64,000 nucleotides of DNA from Artocarpus heterophyllus (Eukaryota; Streptophyta; Magnoliopsida; Rosales; Moraceae), in the NCBI GenBank assembly GCA_025403435.1, contig CM046341.1, positions 21,723,460-21,787,459 of the forward strand, in the 5' to 3' direction. The notes beneath the pieces are model-generated. The model saw only the letters and a program-made list of their open reading frames with translations. It searched no databases and had not been told where the DNA came from. Every line of letters begins with the position of its first letter. Position 1 is the first letter of the stretch. Below, piece by piece: positions 48,879-59,604 of this stretch. The translations under genes were made by a program, and so were the position numbers.

Positions 48879-49113
48879 CTATCCTTACATTCAAAATACA
48901 TCATAGAATTTAAATCATTAATGAATCATACATAAACATACAATGTAAATAACATGAACACTTGAGCACATCAATTTCATGTGATCGTCACCTGTCATAA
49001 CACTTAGAATAATTGGTTAGTGACAATAATGTCATAAATCAATATGGAATAAAAAATGCTTAACGTCATCACTAATATAACATTATCCGTTACATAAAAT
49101 AGGGGGTGTTACA

Positions 49114-49128
49114 ATTCTCCCCACCTTA
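49114..49128 (-). other. Polypurine tract of chromovirus E
   Basis: Plus-strand ATTCTCCCCACCTTA next to the LTR, i.e. TAAGGTGGGGAGAAT in element orientation. Confidence 0.8.
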
Positions 49129-49149
49129 TAAGAGTTTCATCCTCGAAAC

Positions 49150-52100
49150 TCAAAAAAGTTGCGGATACTTAGTTCTCATGTCATCTTCACATTCCCATGT
49201 AGCTTCTTCCACTTGGTGATTTCGCCATAGCACCTTGACCAAAGAAATTTCTTTATTCCTCAAATTCTTGGTTTTTCGATCTAGAATTTCCACTGGCTTT
49301 TGCTCATAGCTCAAATCTTCTCGTATCTCGATCACTTATGGCTCAATCACATGAGTTGGGTCTGGGACATATTTCTTGAGCATCGAAACATGAAATAATC
49401 ATGCATTGCGGACATTTCTAAGGGCAACTTCAGTTGATAAGCTACTTTGTCTATTCGCTTCACAATTTCAAATGGTCCGATAAACCACAGGTTCAATTTG
49501 CCTTTCTTCCCAAACCTTATAACTCCTTTCATCGGTGCAACTTTCAAAAACACAGATTCACCCACGGTGAACTCTAAGGGCCTTCTTCTCTTGTCAGCAT
49601 AACTCTTTTGATAGCTTTGAGTGGTCCCTATTCTTCTTCTTATCAACTTTATCATCTTAGAAGTTTCGTTGACAAAATCAGTCCTTTCAGCCTCGACACT
49701 TTCCATCAACTTCTTCTCACCAACTTCATGCCAACATATAGGCGACCTACATTTTCATCCATATAGAGCCTCATAAGGTGCCATCCCAATTGTTGCCTGA
49801 TAGCTGTTGTTATACGCAAACTCTGTTAATGGCAACATTTTACACCAGCTGGTCTTGAAGTCGAGAGTACAAGCCCGAAGCATATCCTCTAAGATCAAGT
49901 TCGTCCTCTCCGTTTGGCCATCTATCTGAGGATGGAAAGCTGTACTAAAATGCAACTTAGTCCCCATAGCAGTCTATATGCTTCTCCAGAACTTGGAAGT
50001 GAACCTGCCATCACGGTCTGAGATGATTGACTTGGGAATTCCATGGAGTCATACGATCTCTTTGACATAGAGTTCTGCTAACCGTTCCATAGAGCAAGTG
50101 ATCCTGATAGGAATGAAATGTGTCGTCTTTGTTAGTCGATCCACAACAACCTAGATAGTGTCATAACCATTATAGTCCTGGGCAAACCGGTAATGAAATC
50201 TATTGCTATATCCTCCTATTTCCATTCTGGTATCTAGATAGACTGCAAATCACCACCAAGTCTCTGGTGTTCAGCTTTGACTTGCTGGCATGTCAAACAT
50301 TTCTTCACATACATTGCAACATCACGTTTCATTCCAAACCACAAGAAGTTATCCCTTAGATCATTATACATCTTTGTTGCACTCGGATGAATTGAGTAAG
50401 GAGTGTCATAAATTTCCGTCAAGATCCTTTCCCTTAACCCATCAACATTGGGAACACATAAGCGGTTCTTGAGGTACAGAGTTTCGTCATCCGCAATACA
50501 AAACTCTTGACATTTTCCTTCTTTCATTTCCTACTTGATCCTTACAAGGCTTACATCTTCATCTTGATTTCTCCGAATATCATTATACATCGTCGGAGCA
50601 AGAGTGAGTGCTGACAACTGTCCTATGATAAGTTCTAAATCGAATTCTAGAATTTCCTTTCTTAAAGGTTGAGACATCACTTGTATTGACATCAACGTAG
50701 CCACAGTCTTCCTACTCAAAGCATCAGCCACTCAGTTAGCTTTTCTAGGGTGATATAGGATTTCATAATTGTAATCCTTCACTAATTCAAGCCATCTTTG
50801 TTGTCTCATGTTTAGGTCTCTCTGCATGAAGAAGTACTTCAGACTTTGATGATCAGTGAAGATCTTGCATTGGACCCCATGTAAATAGTGCCTCATATCT
50901 TTAGCACAAAAACGACTGCTGCTAATTCGAGGTCATGAGTAGGATAGTCCTTTTCATAGTCCTTCAGTTGCCTTGATGCATAGGCAATCACCCTGTTATT
51001 TTGCATTAGAACGGCTCTGCGGCCCATCTTAGATGCATCACTATAAATCACAAATCTGTCGTTTCCTTCCGGAATAGCCAATACTGGAGTTGTCCTTAGC
51101 CACTTCTTTAGTTCTTGAAAACTCTTCTCACAAGCATCTGTCCATTCATACTTCTTTCCCTTGCGAGTTAGATTCGTGAGTGGAGTTGCTATCTTGGAGA
51201 AGTCTTCTACGAATCTCCGATAATAACCTGCTAGATCCAAGAAGCTTCTTATTTCACTTGCATTTGTTGGTTGCTTCCAGTTGAGAATAGCCTCTACCTT
51301 AGCAGGATCTACCATGATTCCTTCCTATGATATGACATGCCCCAAGAAAGACACTCTATCGAGCCAGAATTCACACTTAGAGAACTTTGCATATAGTTTG
51401 TGTCTTCTAAATGTCTCTAGCATAGTTTTCAAATGCTCCTCATGTTCTTCTTGATTCTTTGAATACACAAGAATATCATCGATAAATACTACAACAAATT
51501 TATCAAGAAATCCTTGAATACTCAATTCATCAAATCCATGAAGGCCGCAGGTGCATTCGTCTGGCCGAAAGACATAACCACAAATTCATAGTGACCATAC
51601 CTCGACCTGAAGGCTGTCTTAAGAATATCTCATTCTTTAATCTTCAGCTGATGATACCCCAATCGCATATCAATCTTTGAGAACACTAATGCACCCTTAA
51701 GCTTATCAAACAAATCATTTGTACAAGGCAACGAGTACTTATTCTTGATCGTCACCTTGTTCAGCTCTCTATAGTCGATGTAGAGTCTCATAGTGCCATC
51801 ATTCTTCTTTACAAACAAGACTTGAGCTCCCCATGGTGAGTGACTAGGCCTGATAAAGCCTTTGTCGAGTAGTTCTTTTAATTGCGTATGAAGCTCCTTT
51901 AACTCTGCCGAGGCCATTCTGTATGGTGCCTTTGAGATTAGGTCGGTGCCTGGTACGAGCTCAATCTCAAATTCAACTTTTCTTTCTAGCGGTAAACTTG
52001 TTAGGTCATCGGGAAATACCTCTGAAAATTCTCATACAACTGCCACATCCTTAATCTTTATCTTATCTTCTTGACTTTTATCCATGATGTTCACTAGATA

Positions 52101-53764
52101 GCCCGTGCAGCCACTAGCTAACAGCTTTCTTGCTTTCATTGCAGATAGAAACATACTGGATTTCTTTCTAGACTCGCTAACATACACGAACTTTTGATCA
52201 CCTTCTGGATGGAAGATCACCTTTCGTTTTCGACATTCGATAGAAGCATTGTACTTGCTTAGAAAATCCATCCCAAGAATCATATCATAGTCATACATGT
52301 CGATCATAATGAGGTCGACGAAAAGTTCCCTATCAGAAATCCATAGGGGTACTGTACGCAGACAGTGCGTAGATAATATCACTTCCCCAGAGGGTAGTGT
52401 TGTAGTGAATCTCTGTCTCATAGGCTCTAAACAAACCCCTAACTTTTTAGCAAATAACGTAGATATAAAAGAATGTGCGGCACTCGTATCAAAAAGAACA
52501 TAAGCATCAATAGATAAACTTGTTATCTGACTTGTGACCACATTAGAGGCTTCAGCAGCCACTTGTTCCTTTGTCATGGCATAGATGCAGGCATTCGTAG
52601 GTGGGGCTTCAAGTCTTCCTTGACTGATTAGTGGCCCTTCAAAGGAAGCTTGCATCTGATGGAGTTGGGCTTGAGGAGGAGCTCTTTGAGAGGCATTAGC
52701 ATTTGCCAGGTTAGGGCAGTTCTTGACAAAATGATCTTCTCGCCCACAAATAAAACATTGGTTTGTCCCCAAGCGGCATTCTCCTGGATGTTTCTTTCTA
52801 CATTTGGCGCATGGTTGAAACTGCTTGCGATTATTGTTGTTGGGCTGGCCACCATTGTGTCTCTTGTTGCCTTGGCCTTGCTGGTTTTGAGGGTTGCCCT
52901 TCCTCTTATTGTTCCTCCAGTTTTGGTTGTTGTCGTTGTTATTGTTGTTGTTGTTGTTTCTGTGTGGAGGGCGGTTCTGGTTATTTGCATTATTGGCTTG
53001 TTGACTAGACTATGGCTGGTTCCTTCTTAACTTTTACAAGTGCAACTCAGCACATTGGGCCCTCATAACAGCCTGCTCTTAACTTCTGGCAACTATTGCA
53101 GCAATTTCTGGCCTGAGGACTCTGATCAGTCTTCTGACCCTTTCACTTTCATCAATAACCATCCCTGGGCATAGGCGAGCTAGCTGGTCAAACTTTGTCA
53201 CAACATCTATAACTGACATATCTCCCTAGCGCAGGTTCTCGAACTCCTCATAATGCTTCCTTGTAACGTTCATGTGGAAAAACTTCATGTTTAACTCATG
53301 AACAAAGTCAACCCATGTCATCTCATCAACGTTCTTGCTTTCTTCAATGTCATCCCACCAAATCCTAGCCTCCATGGTGAGGCAGTACGAGGCATAAAGA
53401 ACCTTTTCGTTGTTAGTGAAGCCCATAAGTCTTAGGGTGGCCTCGATCGTCTTTAACCATCCTTGAGCGACTAACGGACCTTAGAACCCTCAAAGTCTAT
53501 TGGCTTAACCCTTTTCCATCTGACTAGAAGGGGTTCTTGATAGGTCACTCTAGGTTCAGCGGCAGGAGCTGGGACTTCGTTAACCTGTGGCTGAGGAGGA
53601 GGAGGAGGCACGTCATTGCCTCGTTGCTCACCGTTGTGGCCGTTGGCCCTTAGTTCAGAAATCTCTCTCCTTTGGTCCTCCAACTGCCTTTGTAACTCGG
53701 TAATTATTGTCATCAACATCTCGTTGGTCTGAGTGTGGGTTTGCATTCTTTTACAGCCGTCCAT
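49150..53764 (-). pseudogene. Chromovirus E gag-pol, inactivated
   Basis: Minus strand in order. Gag starts MDGCKRMQTHTQTNEMLM (53764), with RIWWDDIEES and an Asn-rich stretch coded by (AAC)n, then a zinc knuckle CFICGREDHFVKNC. In protease the DSGA motif reads DTSA (LFDTSAAHSFIS). RT covers 51325-51917, with [10 protein letters not shown] as catalytic core. RNase H covers about 50531-51315 ([27 protein letters not shown] at its end). Integrase covers 49755-50527 (HPSATKMYNDLRDNFLWFGM, CLTCQQVKAEHQ; STAFHPQIDGQTERTN), and a chromodomain-like C-terminus follows at 49150-49335 (KVLWRNHQVEEATWECED). Stops near 53472, 53224, 51922, 51528, 51318 and 50530 break the frame. LTR plus coding size is normal for a Tekay-like element. 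Confidence 0.92.
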
Positions 53765-53964
53765 AATTAATCTCCTAAAAGAAATAAGAGTTTAAGAATA
53801 TTCTTATAATTTATGAGACAGGTTTTTACTACTAGAATATTAATCATTAAACATCTAAACCTTATTCTTATCATCATACTTGCATCAAAACATTTAACTT
53901 TAAAACATACTTACTTGGAGGACTTGGACTGACGTGTGGCGATATGGATTGTAAATGAAAATTA

Positions 53965-53976
53965 GCTCTGATACTA
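53965..53976 (-). other. Primer-binding site of chromovirus E
   Basis: Plus-strand GCTCTGATACTA is the complement of TAGTATCAGAGC, 11 of 12 matches to the initiator-tRNA-Met site, five bases from the 5' LTR. Confidence 0.88.
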
Positions 53977-54283
53977 AAGCCTGTAACCGCCCCGTTTATG
54001 GACGTTATAGATGCCGTTACATGCGTTCCTTACATACTTTTAATTTAGGATAAACAATTTGAACAAAACTTAATTATTTTGAAAAACATAAAACTTGAGT
54101 GGAAACATAAGAAATCATATCTAGGATCCATGCATGCATTTTTTTTTCATAACAGTATCCAAAATCTTAATCCATCCTCAAACTAAATATTTACTTATTC
54201 ATAAACATCCTTTAAATAGTTTACCAAAACCTTCAGAATTTGAAGCAATCTTTTCAAAACGACCATGGAAAACTTACTTACAG

Positions 54284-54413
54284 TTCGGTAGGCCGTCCGA
54301 AGCTCTGCAAAAACAAGATTTTCAGAGTTGATGAGACTGGTAGGCCGGTGCAGAGTAGTCGGCAGGCCTACCCATCCATCAGCAGTCCGAACAATAATGT
54401 TCGGCAGGTCGAC
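54284..54413 (+). repeat. Dyad-motif array, left end of E 5' LTR
   Basis: Counterpart of 46165-46293. Units include TTCGGTAGGCCGTC, GTCGGCAGGCCTAC and TTCGGCAGGTCGAC. Some positions intact here are mutated in the partner and vice versa. Confidence 0.8.
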
Positions 54414-56881
54414 GGATTATAAAACCATATTTTCAAATCAAAACTCCATAATTTAAACGCGGAAGACGAAATACTAAAAAAAAAGATAAAATAATAAAAG
54501 ATAGTTCATGGATTCTTTAAAACTTATCAAATAAACATGTCCAAATAAAAAAACATAATTTTAAATTATAAAATAAAAAATTCCTTCTTGGCGTTCTTCC
54601 AATTACAATTCATCTTGCTTAGCTCACACGCCTTTCCACACCCTCTGCCTAGTCCATCACCTTCTTACCCTTATCTGCAACATGATATAAACTGAATAAG
54701 CTAAAGCTTAGTAAGTACATTATTATCTCACAACTTAAGACATTTTATGAACATCAACATCATCATACATCATAATAGTGCACTAGGCACATTTGCATAG
54801 GAACATATCTTTCATTACTTTGACCATATTAAAACTTAATTCATTTTATCTTAAGGGCCCAAGTGTTGCACCATAATCATCATTGTAGGCGCGCCGTCAT
54901 GAGAGGAAAAGGGTAGCTAATCCTAAACCAAATATGACATCATAACATATCATAACATTCGTGTGCAACACTTATTTAGGTGATACATATATATACATAT
55001 TTAAACTTTCATGCTTTGAAATATGTCATTGTCATACATGCATAACATTTGAACATAAAAATCTTTCACAAGAAACCTTTAAATGAAATCATCATAAAAT
55101 CATCATAGATATCATCATGAACATAATTTCAAACCTTATAAAACATATCATGTTGCAGGTGAGAATGTACTTACTTTTTAAGCTAGCTTACTTAACCTTA
55201 ATTTTTTGTTGGTGACGGCACCGCGGTCTCGATGTGCTCACTTCAAAATGTGTTCATGTCATTCATTCATAAAAAATAAACAATTAACATATATATTTTC
55301 AAGAAACCATGAAATCTTCAACAATTCATAACCTCTTCCAATAACATATTTCATCAGATATCCGTTCCTCTCTTGAAAACATCAATTTCATAAAACATTT
55401 CATCAATGTTAAAACATTAAATAAAACTGTCAACACAACATGCATCACAGACCTCCATGAATTAAAAACTTAACAACTCAACATTTGCACATAATTTGAG
55501 CACCACATTTGACAAGGACAAAGTTAATGCATAAACATATTACCATGATTTTTCATTTATCATAAAAATTTCATTTGGCAATTTAAACCAAGTCACATAA
55601 TTCACACTTCCAAAACTGCTAGCAATAACAATTCACTGAACAACTCTAAACTCAAGTCCATTTATTACATTTCAATATCATATAAAAATCTATGAAAATT
55701 AACACATATAATAGACATATAAAACTTTAACATATCCAAAAATTACCTTTAAATAAATTCCATACATTCCAAAACGTGTGTTTCAACTCAAAGACAAAAT
55801 AATCATAATCAATTCATGTAGTGAGTTATAAGCAATCATCATATTCCCATAATTAAAATAAAAATATGATGACCCTAAAATTCATAAGCCAACTTATTAA
55901 CATAAAGTTACAGAACCACTAAAATATTTTATCATCAAATAAAATCATTTAGTCACACAAATCATCGCAAAACAAGGAGTTTAACAATTTACTGATTAAA
56001 CAGTCTAGAAACCTAGCTTCAATAAAAATTTCATATTATATAAAATATATTTCATTTGATCATGAGACTTTTCAATTCATACATTAACATATACATAAAC
56101 ATATTTGCCCAATTTCGTGCAAAATAACATTCATTTGCATTATGAACAAAACTCATATTTTCGTGCAGCATATTCAATCAGCATTAATTTACAGTGAGTG
56201 GCAGAGAGAAGAAAATTCATATCTTAATATAGAAATATCAAAATAACGTGAAACTTGGAGATACATTACATAACACATATATGAACATCATACCAAAATT
56301 TTAGAACAAAATAAAATTCCTACATAAGATTATGGCAGTCGGATTAAGGAGGAGAGACACATTTTAGAAAAATCAAAAAATTCTTACCTTAACAAATTTC
56401 TTCTCAAAACTCCTTCAATTCAACCAACGAAATTATCAATTTTCTTACAAATAATAGCAGGGAAAATTTGAGAGGGAATGAAGAAGAACATGTGAAGGGA
56501 AGAGAGAATGAGTGAGAGAAATCATGAGAGAGAAAGAGAGCAAAAATAATCATGAAAAGAAAAATGAGAGTAATGTACATGGAAGGCTTGTCTATACCGT
56601 TATTATCAGAAATTTTTGATTAAAAGTTGGCTTAATTGGCATGGAGAAAGGAGAGGATTGGGGAAAGTCAAATTAAATTGCATATCTTACCATATTTCAC
56701 TACTTCAAAATGGGAAACCATATCAATTAAATCCAATCAATTAAAAAGTCAAAGGTTTTATTTCCTTAAATGAGGAAATCAATCCTAAAGTATGCCAATC
56801 AATCAATAATCATTATCCAATCACATCCAATCATCATCGTCACAATTTTAGGAGATTTCTGCTGACTGCTCGTCAGCTGTC

Positions 56882-57009
56882 ATCGGCCTACCGATATCTC
56901 ACTTCGGCCTGCCGATTCCACTAAGTCCGGCCTGCCGATGGTTTCCATCGGCCTGTCGATTGTTGAGGGGCAATCTGGCCTACCAAACTTAAAGGTTTGG
57001 CCTGCCGAT
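56882..57009 (+). repeat. Dyad-motif array, right end of E 5' LTR
   Basis: Counterpart of 48751-48878, with better preserved units: ATCGGCCTACCGAT, TTCGGCCTGCCGAT, TCCGGCCTGCCGAT and ATCGGCCTGTCGAT. Six units in about 130 bp. Confidence 0.85.
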
Positions 57010-57891
57010 CTGTCCTTACATTCAAAATACATTATAGCATTTAAATCCTTAATGGATCATACATAAACATTCAATATAAATAACATAAACACTTGAGCAC
57101 ATCAATTCCACATGATCGTCACCTGTTATAACACTTAGAATAATTGGTTAGTGACAACAATATCATAAATCAATATGGAATAAAAAATGCTTAACATCGT
57201 CACTAATATAACATTATTCGTTACATAAAATAGGGGGTGTTACACACCGATGACCTGGAAGATATTCGATAACAACTTGCCCTAGTACAACAACAGATGA
57301 CCATCCTCCTAGCATAGCAGCTAGCCGCTCCAGCTCATGCTGAAAAAGTTGAACCCATCAATGAGAATAGGTTCGCTCCTTTACAGCCCGCACTGCCGTG
57401 CTGACATCCCTCCTCCTGCCCACCAAGACACTGATGACAACCGCCAATCAGAATCGGGTTTCAAACTTGATATTCTTGAATTTCATGGAAGCCTTCAACC
57501 GGAAGAGTTTATAGATTGGATTAGAGTCATTGAAGAAATTTTAGATTTCAAGGAAGTTCATGACAACAAACAGGTTTCTCTTATTGCTACCCGTTTCTGA
57601 GGCCATGCCGCAACATGGTGGCAACAACTCAAAGTCTCCCACACACGATCAAGAAAAAAAAAAGATTGCATCATGGAAGAAATTGAAAAAGCACATGAAG
57701 CGCACCTTTTTTCCCTATAATTATATGCAAACCATGTACCAATGCATCCAAAATTTATGATAAGGTAACTAGACGGTAAATGAATATGCTACTGAATTTT
57801 TCCTTTGGCTCATAAGGAACAAGATCAATAAAATCGTTATACAATCGATTTCTTAGTTTATTGGAGCCTTCATCCATAATTCAAAAATATT

Positions 57892-58892
57892 GGCCCTGTT
57901 TGGTTTCATTTTCTAAACATGTTTTCCTGTTTTCAAAAACAGAAGAAACAAAAATGAAAATAAAAACTTGTTTGGTTCTATTTTTGAGCCAATACAAAAT
58001 GAAAACATTTTTGAAAATTCCAAAAAAAATTCCCATAAAATGAAAACAAAATAAAGACATTTTCTATGTTTTGAACATCCTACCAACTATAACTCCCTCA
58101 CTGGAGCATGCTTCCTTGCTGGAGCCCGACCACACCGGAGCGCCACCCACCACAGCCCACTATCCCCAATCCTTCTTGAACACCAGTGACTACACACTGA
58201 CATGTTTGCGATGGAAGGGAAGCTCGCATCGTCGGTGCTCGCGCTGGAATGAAGCTTGTGCAGATGTCATTGTCAACGAGCTTGTGCGATCACCATCTAA
58301 ATCCCATCTTCGGCATTGAATCCTCCCACCACAACTCCATCATCGCGCGATTCCCCCAAGCCCAACCTTGATCTTCATCTTGTGCCTTGCATCATCAGGC
58401 CACAACACCGTCATCATCGCAAGGAGGAAGCTTGCAAAGGCCATCAATCTCCAGCCCTGTAGGCCATCTATCTGGCCGATAAGGTAGTCGGAGGAAGGCG
58501 TCATGTGTGGGGTGGGATCTGTCATCATCATTGCCGCGTGAGCTATTGATCTCTGCATCGTCGGCGTAGTGCCCTCGCAGGAGAAGAGAAAAAGGAAGTC
58601 CTCTTCGTTTTCTTTAAGTTTAACAATAATTAAAAAATTATTAATATATTAATAATTAGGGTTTAGTTAATATTAATCAGTATTTTAAACTTAAATTTAA
58701 TTATTTAGCAAAAAACAAATTTAATTAATTTACATAAATTATTTTTATTAAAAAAATGTTTTCTTAAAAAACCACTACCATATACAACCAAACACAACTT
58801 TAAAAATAATCCCATCACATTTCTTAAAATGTTTTCAGTTCCATTTTTTTTTCAAAAACAAAAGCCATAATAAAACATTACCAAATAGCCCC
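57892..58892. mobile_element. Non-autonomous DNA transposon (1,001 bp), Tourist/Harbinger-like
   Basis: Ends GGCCCTGTTTGGTTTCATTTT and, inverted, GGGGCTATTTGGTAATGTTTT form an imperfect inverted repeat. ATT flanks both sides (57889-57891 and 58893-58895). Precise removal of the element plus one ATT restores the gag frame of Gypsy D, which proves the insertion borders. AT-rich arms surround a GC-rich core (about 58080-58610), possibly captured sequence. No transposase ORF. Superfamily is uncertain: 3-bp duplications suit PIF/Harbinger, but TTA or TAA would be usual. Confidence 0.8.
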
Positions 58893-59599
58893 ATTGAATC
58901 TATTTGAACGGGCTACCGTTTTTAAAGCCCAGCAAACAGCTTTGTTGATTGAACACCACAATGGGACCGGCTTTGTTCCTAACCGCCACTCATGTTCCCA
59001 AAGTCACTGTCAACTCTGTTCCAACAGTCATCGCTGCTGCCCATTTTGACACCTAAACATCGGCGCCAAAGCCACCAGCTGTTGCACCTACTCCTAACCG
59101 CTTCCTCATCCCAATCGGTATCCCCTCGATGTTTCTTGTCTAGTGAGACGGGTCATCGTCAAACAACTTGTCCAAAATTTGGTCATCGAGGTCTTTTAGC
59201 CAAAAGAGTAGAGTTGAAAGAACCTGATAATCTCGTTGTTGTCCACAACAAAGAATTTGAAGAAGAAATTTCGAAAGAACAAGTCTTAGGAGACTTCGGC
59301 TCTTTACTTTTAGTTCATTGCAGCTACCTTACTACAACAGTAGAAGACGATTCGTGGTTGCGCACTAGTCTTTTTCATTCAACATGCACGGTGAACGAAA
59401 AAATTTGTCACTTCCTTATTGATAAGCTTCCTTTGAAGATAGAGCTCTATCTCACACCATAAAAGCTCGCTTGGTTGAAGCAAAGTTTGAAAGTCCAAGT
59501 TTCTCATCGAGCTCTCGTTTCTTTTCTTGCTGGGACTACCTGTTGTGATAAGATTTATTGCCATGTTCTTCCAATGGATACTTGTCACCATCTTTTGGG

Positions 59600-59604
59600 A
59601 CGTC
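59600..59604. repeat. Target site of chromovirus F, left copy
   Basis: ACGTC is the five-base sequence adjoining the F LTR. The partner copy is outside the window, so the duplication is presumed, not shown. Confidence 0.5.

Larger units (their letters stand above)
45859..49113 (-). repeat. 3' LTR of chromovirus E
   Basis: Plus strand TGTAACCGCCCC to GGGGTGTTACA; matches 53982-57244 along its length. It carries dyad-motif arrays near both ends (46165-46293 and 48751-48878). Confidence 0.95.
45859..57244 (-). mobile_element. Complete Gypsy chromovirus E (11,386 bp)
   Basis: LTRs of 3,255 and 3,263 bp with ends TGTAAC and GTTACA, flanked by a perfect 5-bp duplication CACCG (45854-45858 and 57245-57249). 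Gene order on the minus strand is gag, protease, RT, RNase H, integrase and a C-terminal chromodomain-like region. The PBS and PPT are present. The two LTRs differ at scattered sites, mostly transitions, so the insertion is moderately old. It resembles the Tekay/Del clade. Confidence 0.96.
53982..57244 (-). repeat. 5' LTR of chromovirus E
   Basis: Plus strand TGTAACCGCCCC to GGGGTGTTACA. It has a small internal duplication (AAATCATCAT, near 55090) absent from the partner LTR. Confidence 0.95.
45362..59604 (+). mobile_element. Older Ty3/Gypsy element D, triply interrupted
   Basis: Visible parts are a short 5' LTR, primer site, the first gag codons (45819-45858), more gag (57250-57891), the gag end and zinc knuckle plus protease (58893-59604). 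Insertions are chromovirus E, the DNA element at 57892, and chromovirus F. The rest of the element would lie beyond F, outside the window. Several stops show that it is long dead. Confidence 0.82.
45819..59604 (+). pseudogene. Gypsy D gag-protease, interrupted
   Basis: The ATG at 45819 follows GCCACC. The frame continues across the E insertion, once one CACCG copy is discounted, into 57250-57600, which has stops near 57271 and 57316. Gag features are FKLDILEFHGSLQPEEFIDW and HAATWWQQLK. At 57889-58895 it is broken by the DNA element, and removal of that element plus one ATT restores the frame (NSKI, then LNLFERATVFKAQQTALLIE). The zinc knuckle region (ETGHRQTTCPKFGHRG) has lost its first cysteines, and protease reads CHFLID directly before KLPLK: the SGS part of the DSGS active site and the residues after it are deleted. 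Chromovirus F enters just after CHHLLGR. Confidence 0.8.

Noticed and set aside
58450..58490. GTAGGCCATC and CTGGCCGATAAG as further dyad-motif units
   Set aside because: Only half-sites agree, and there is no repetition; treated as chance.
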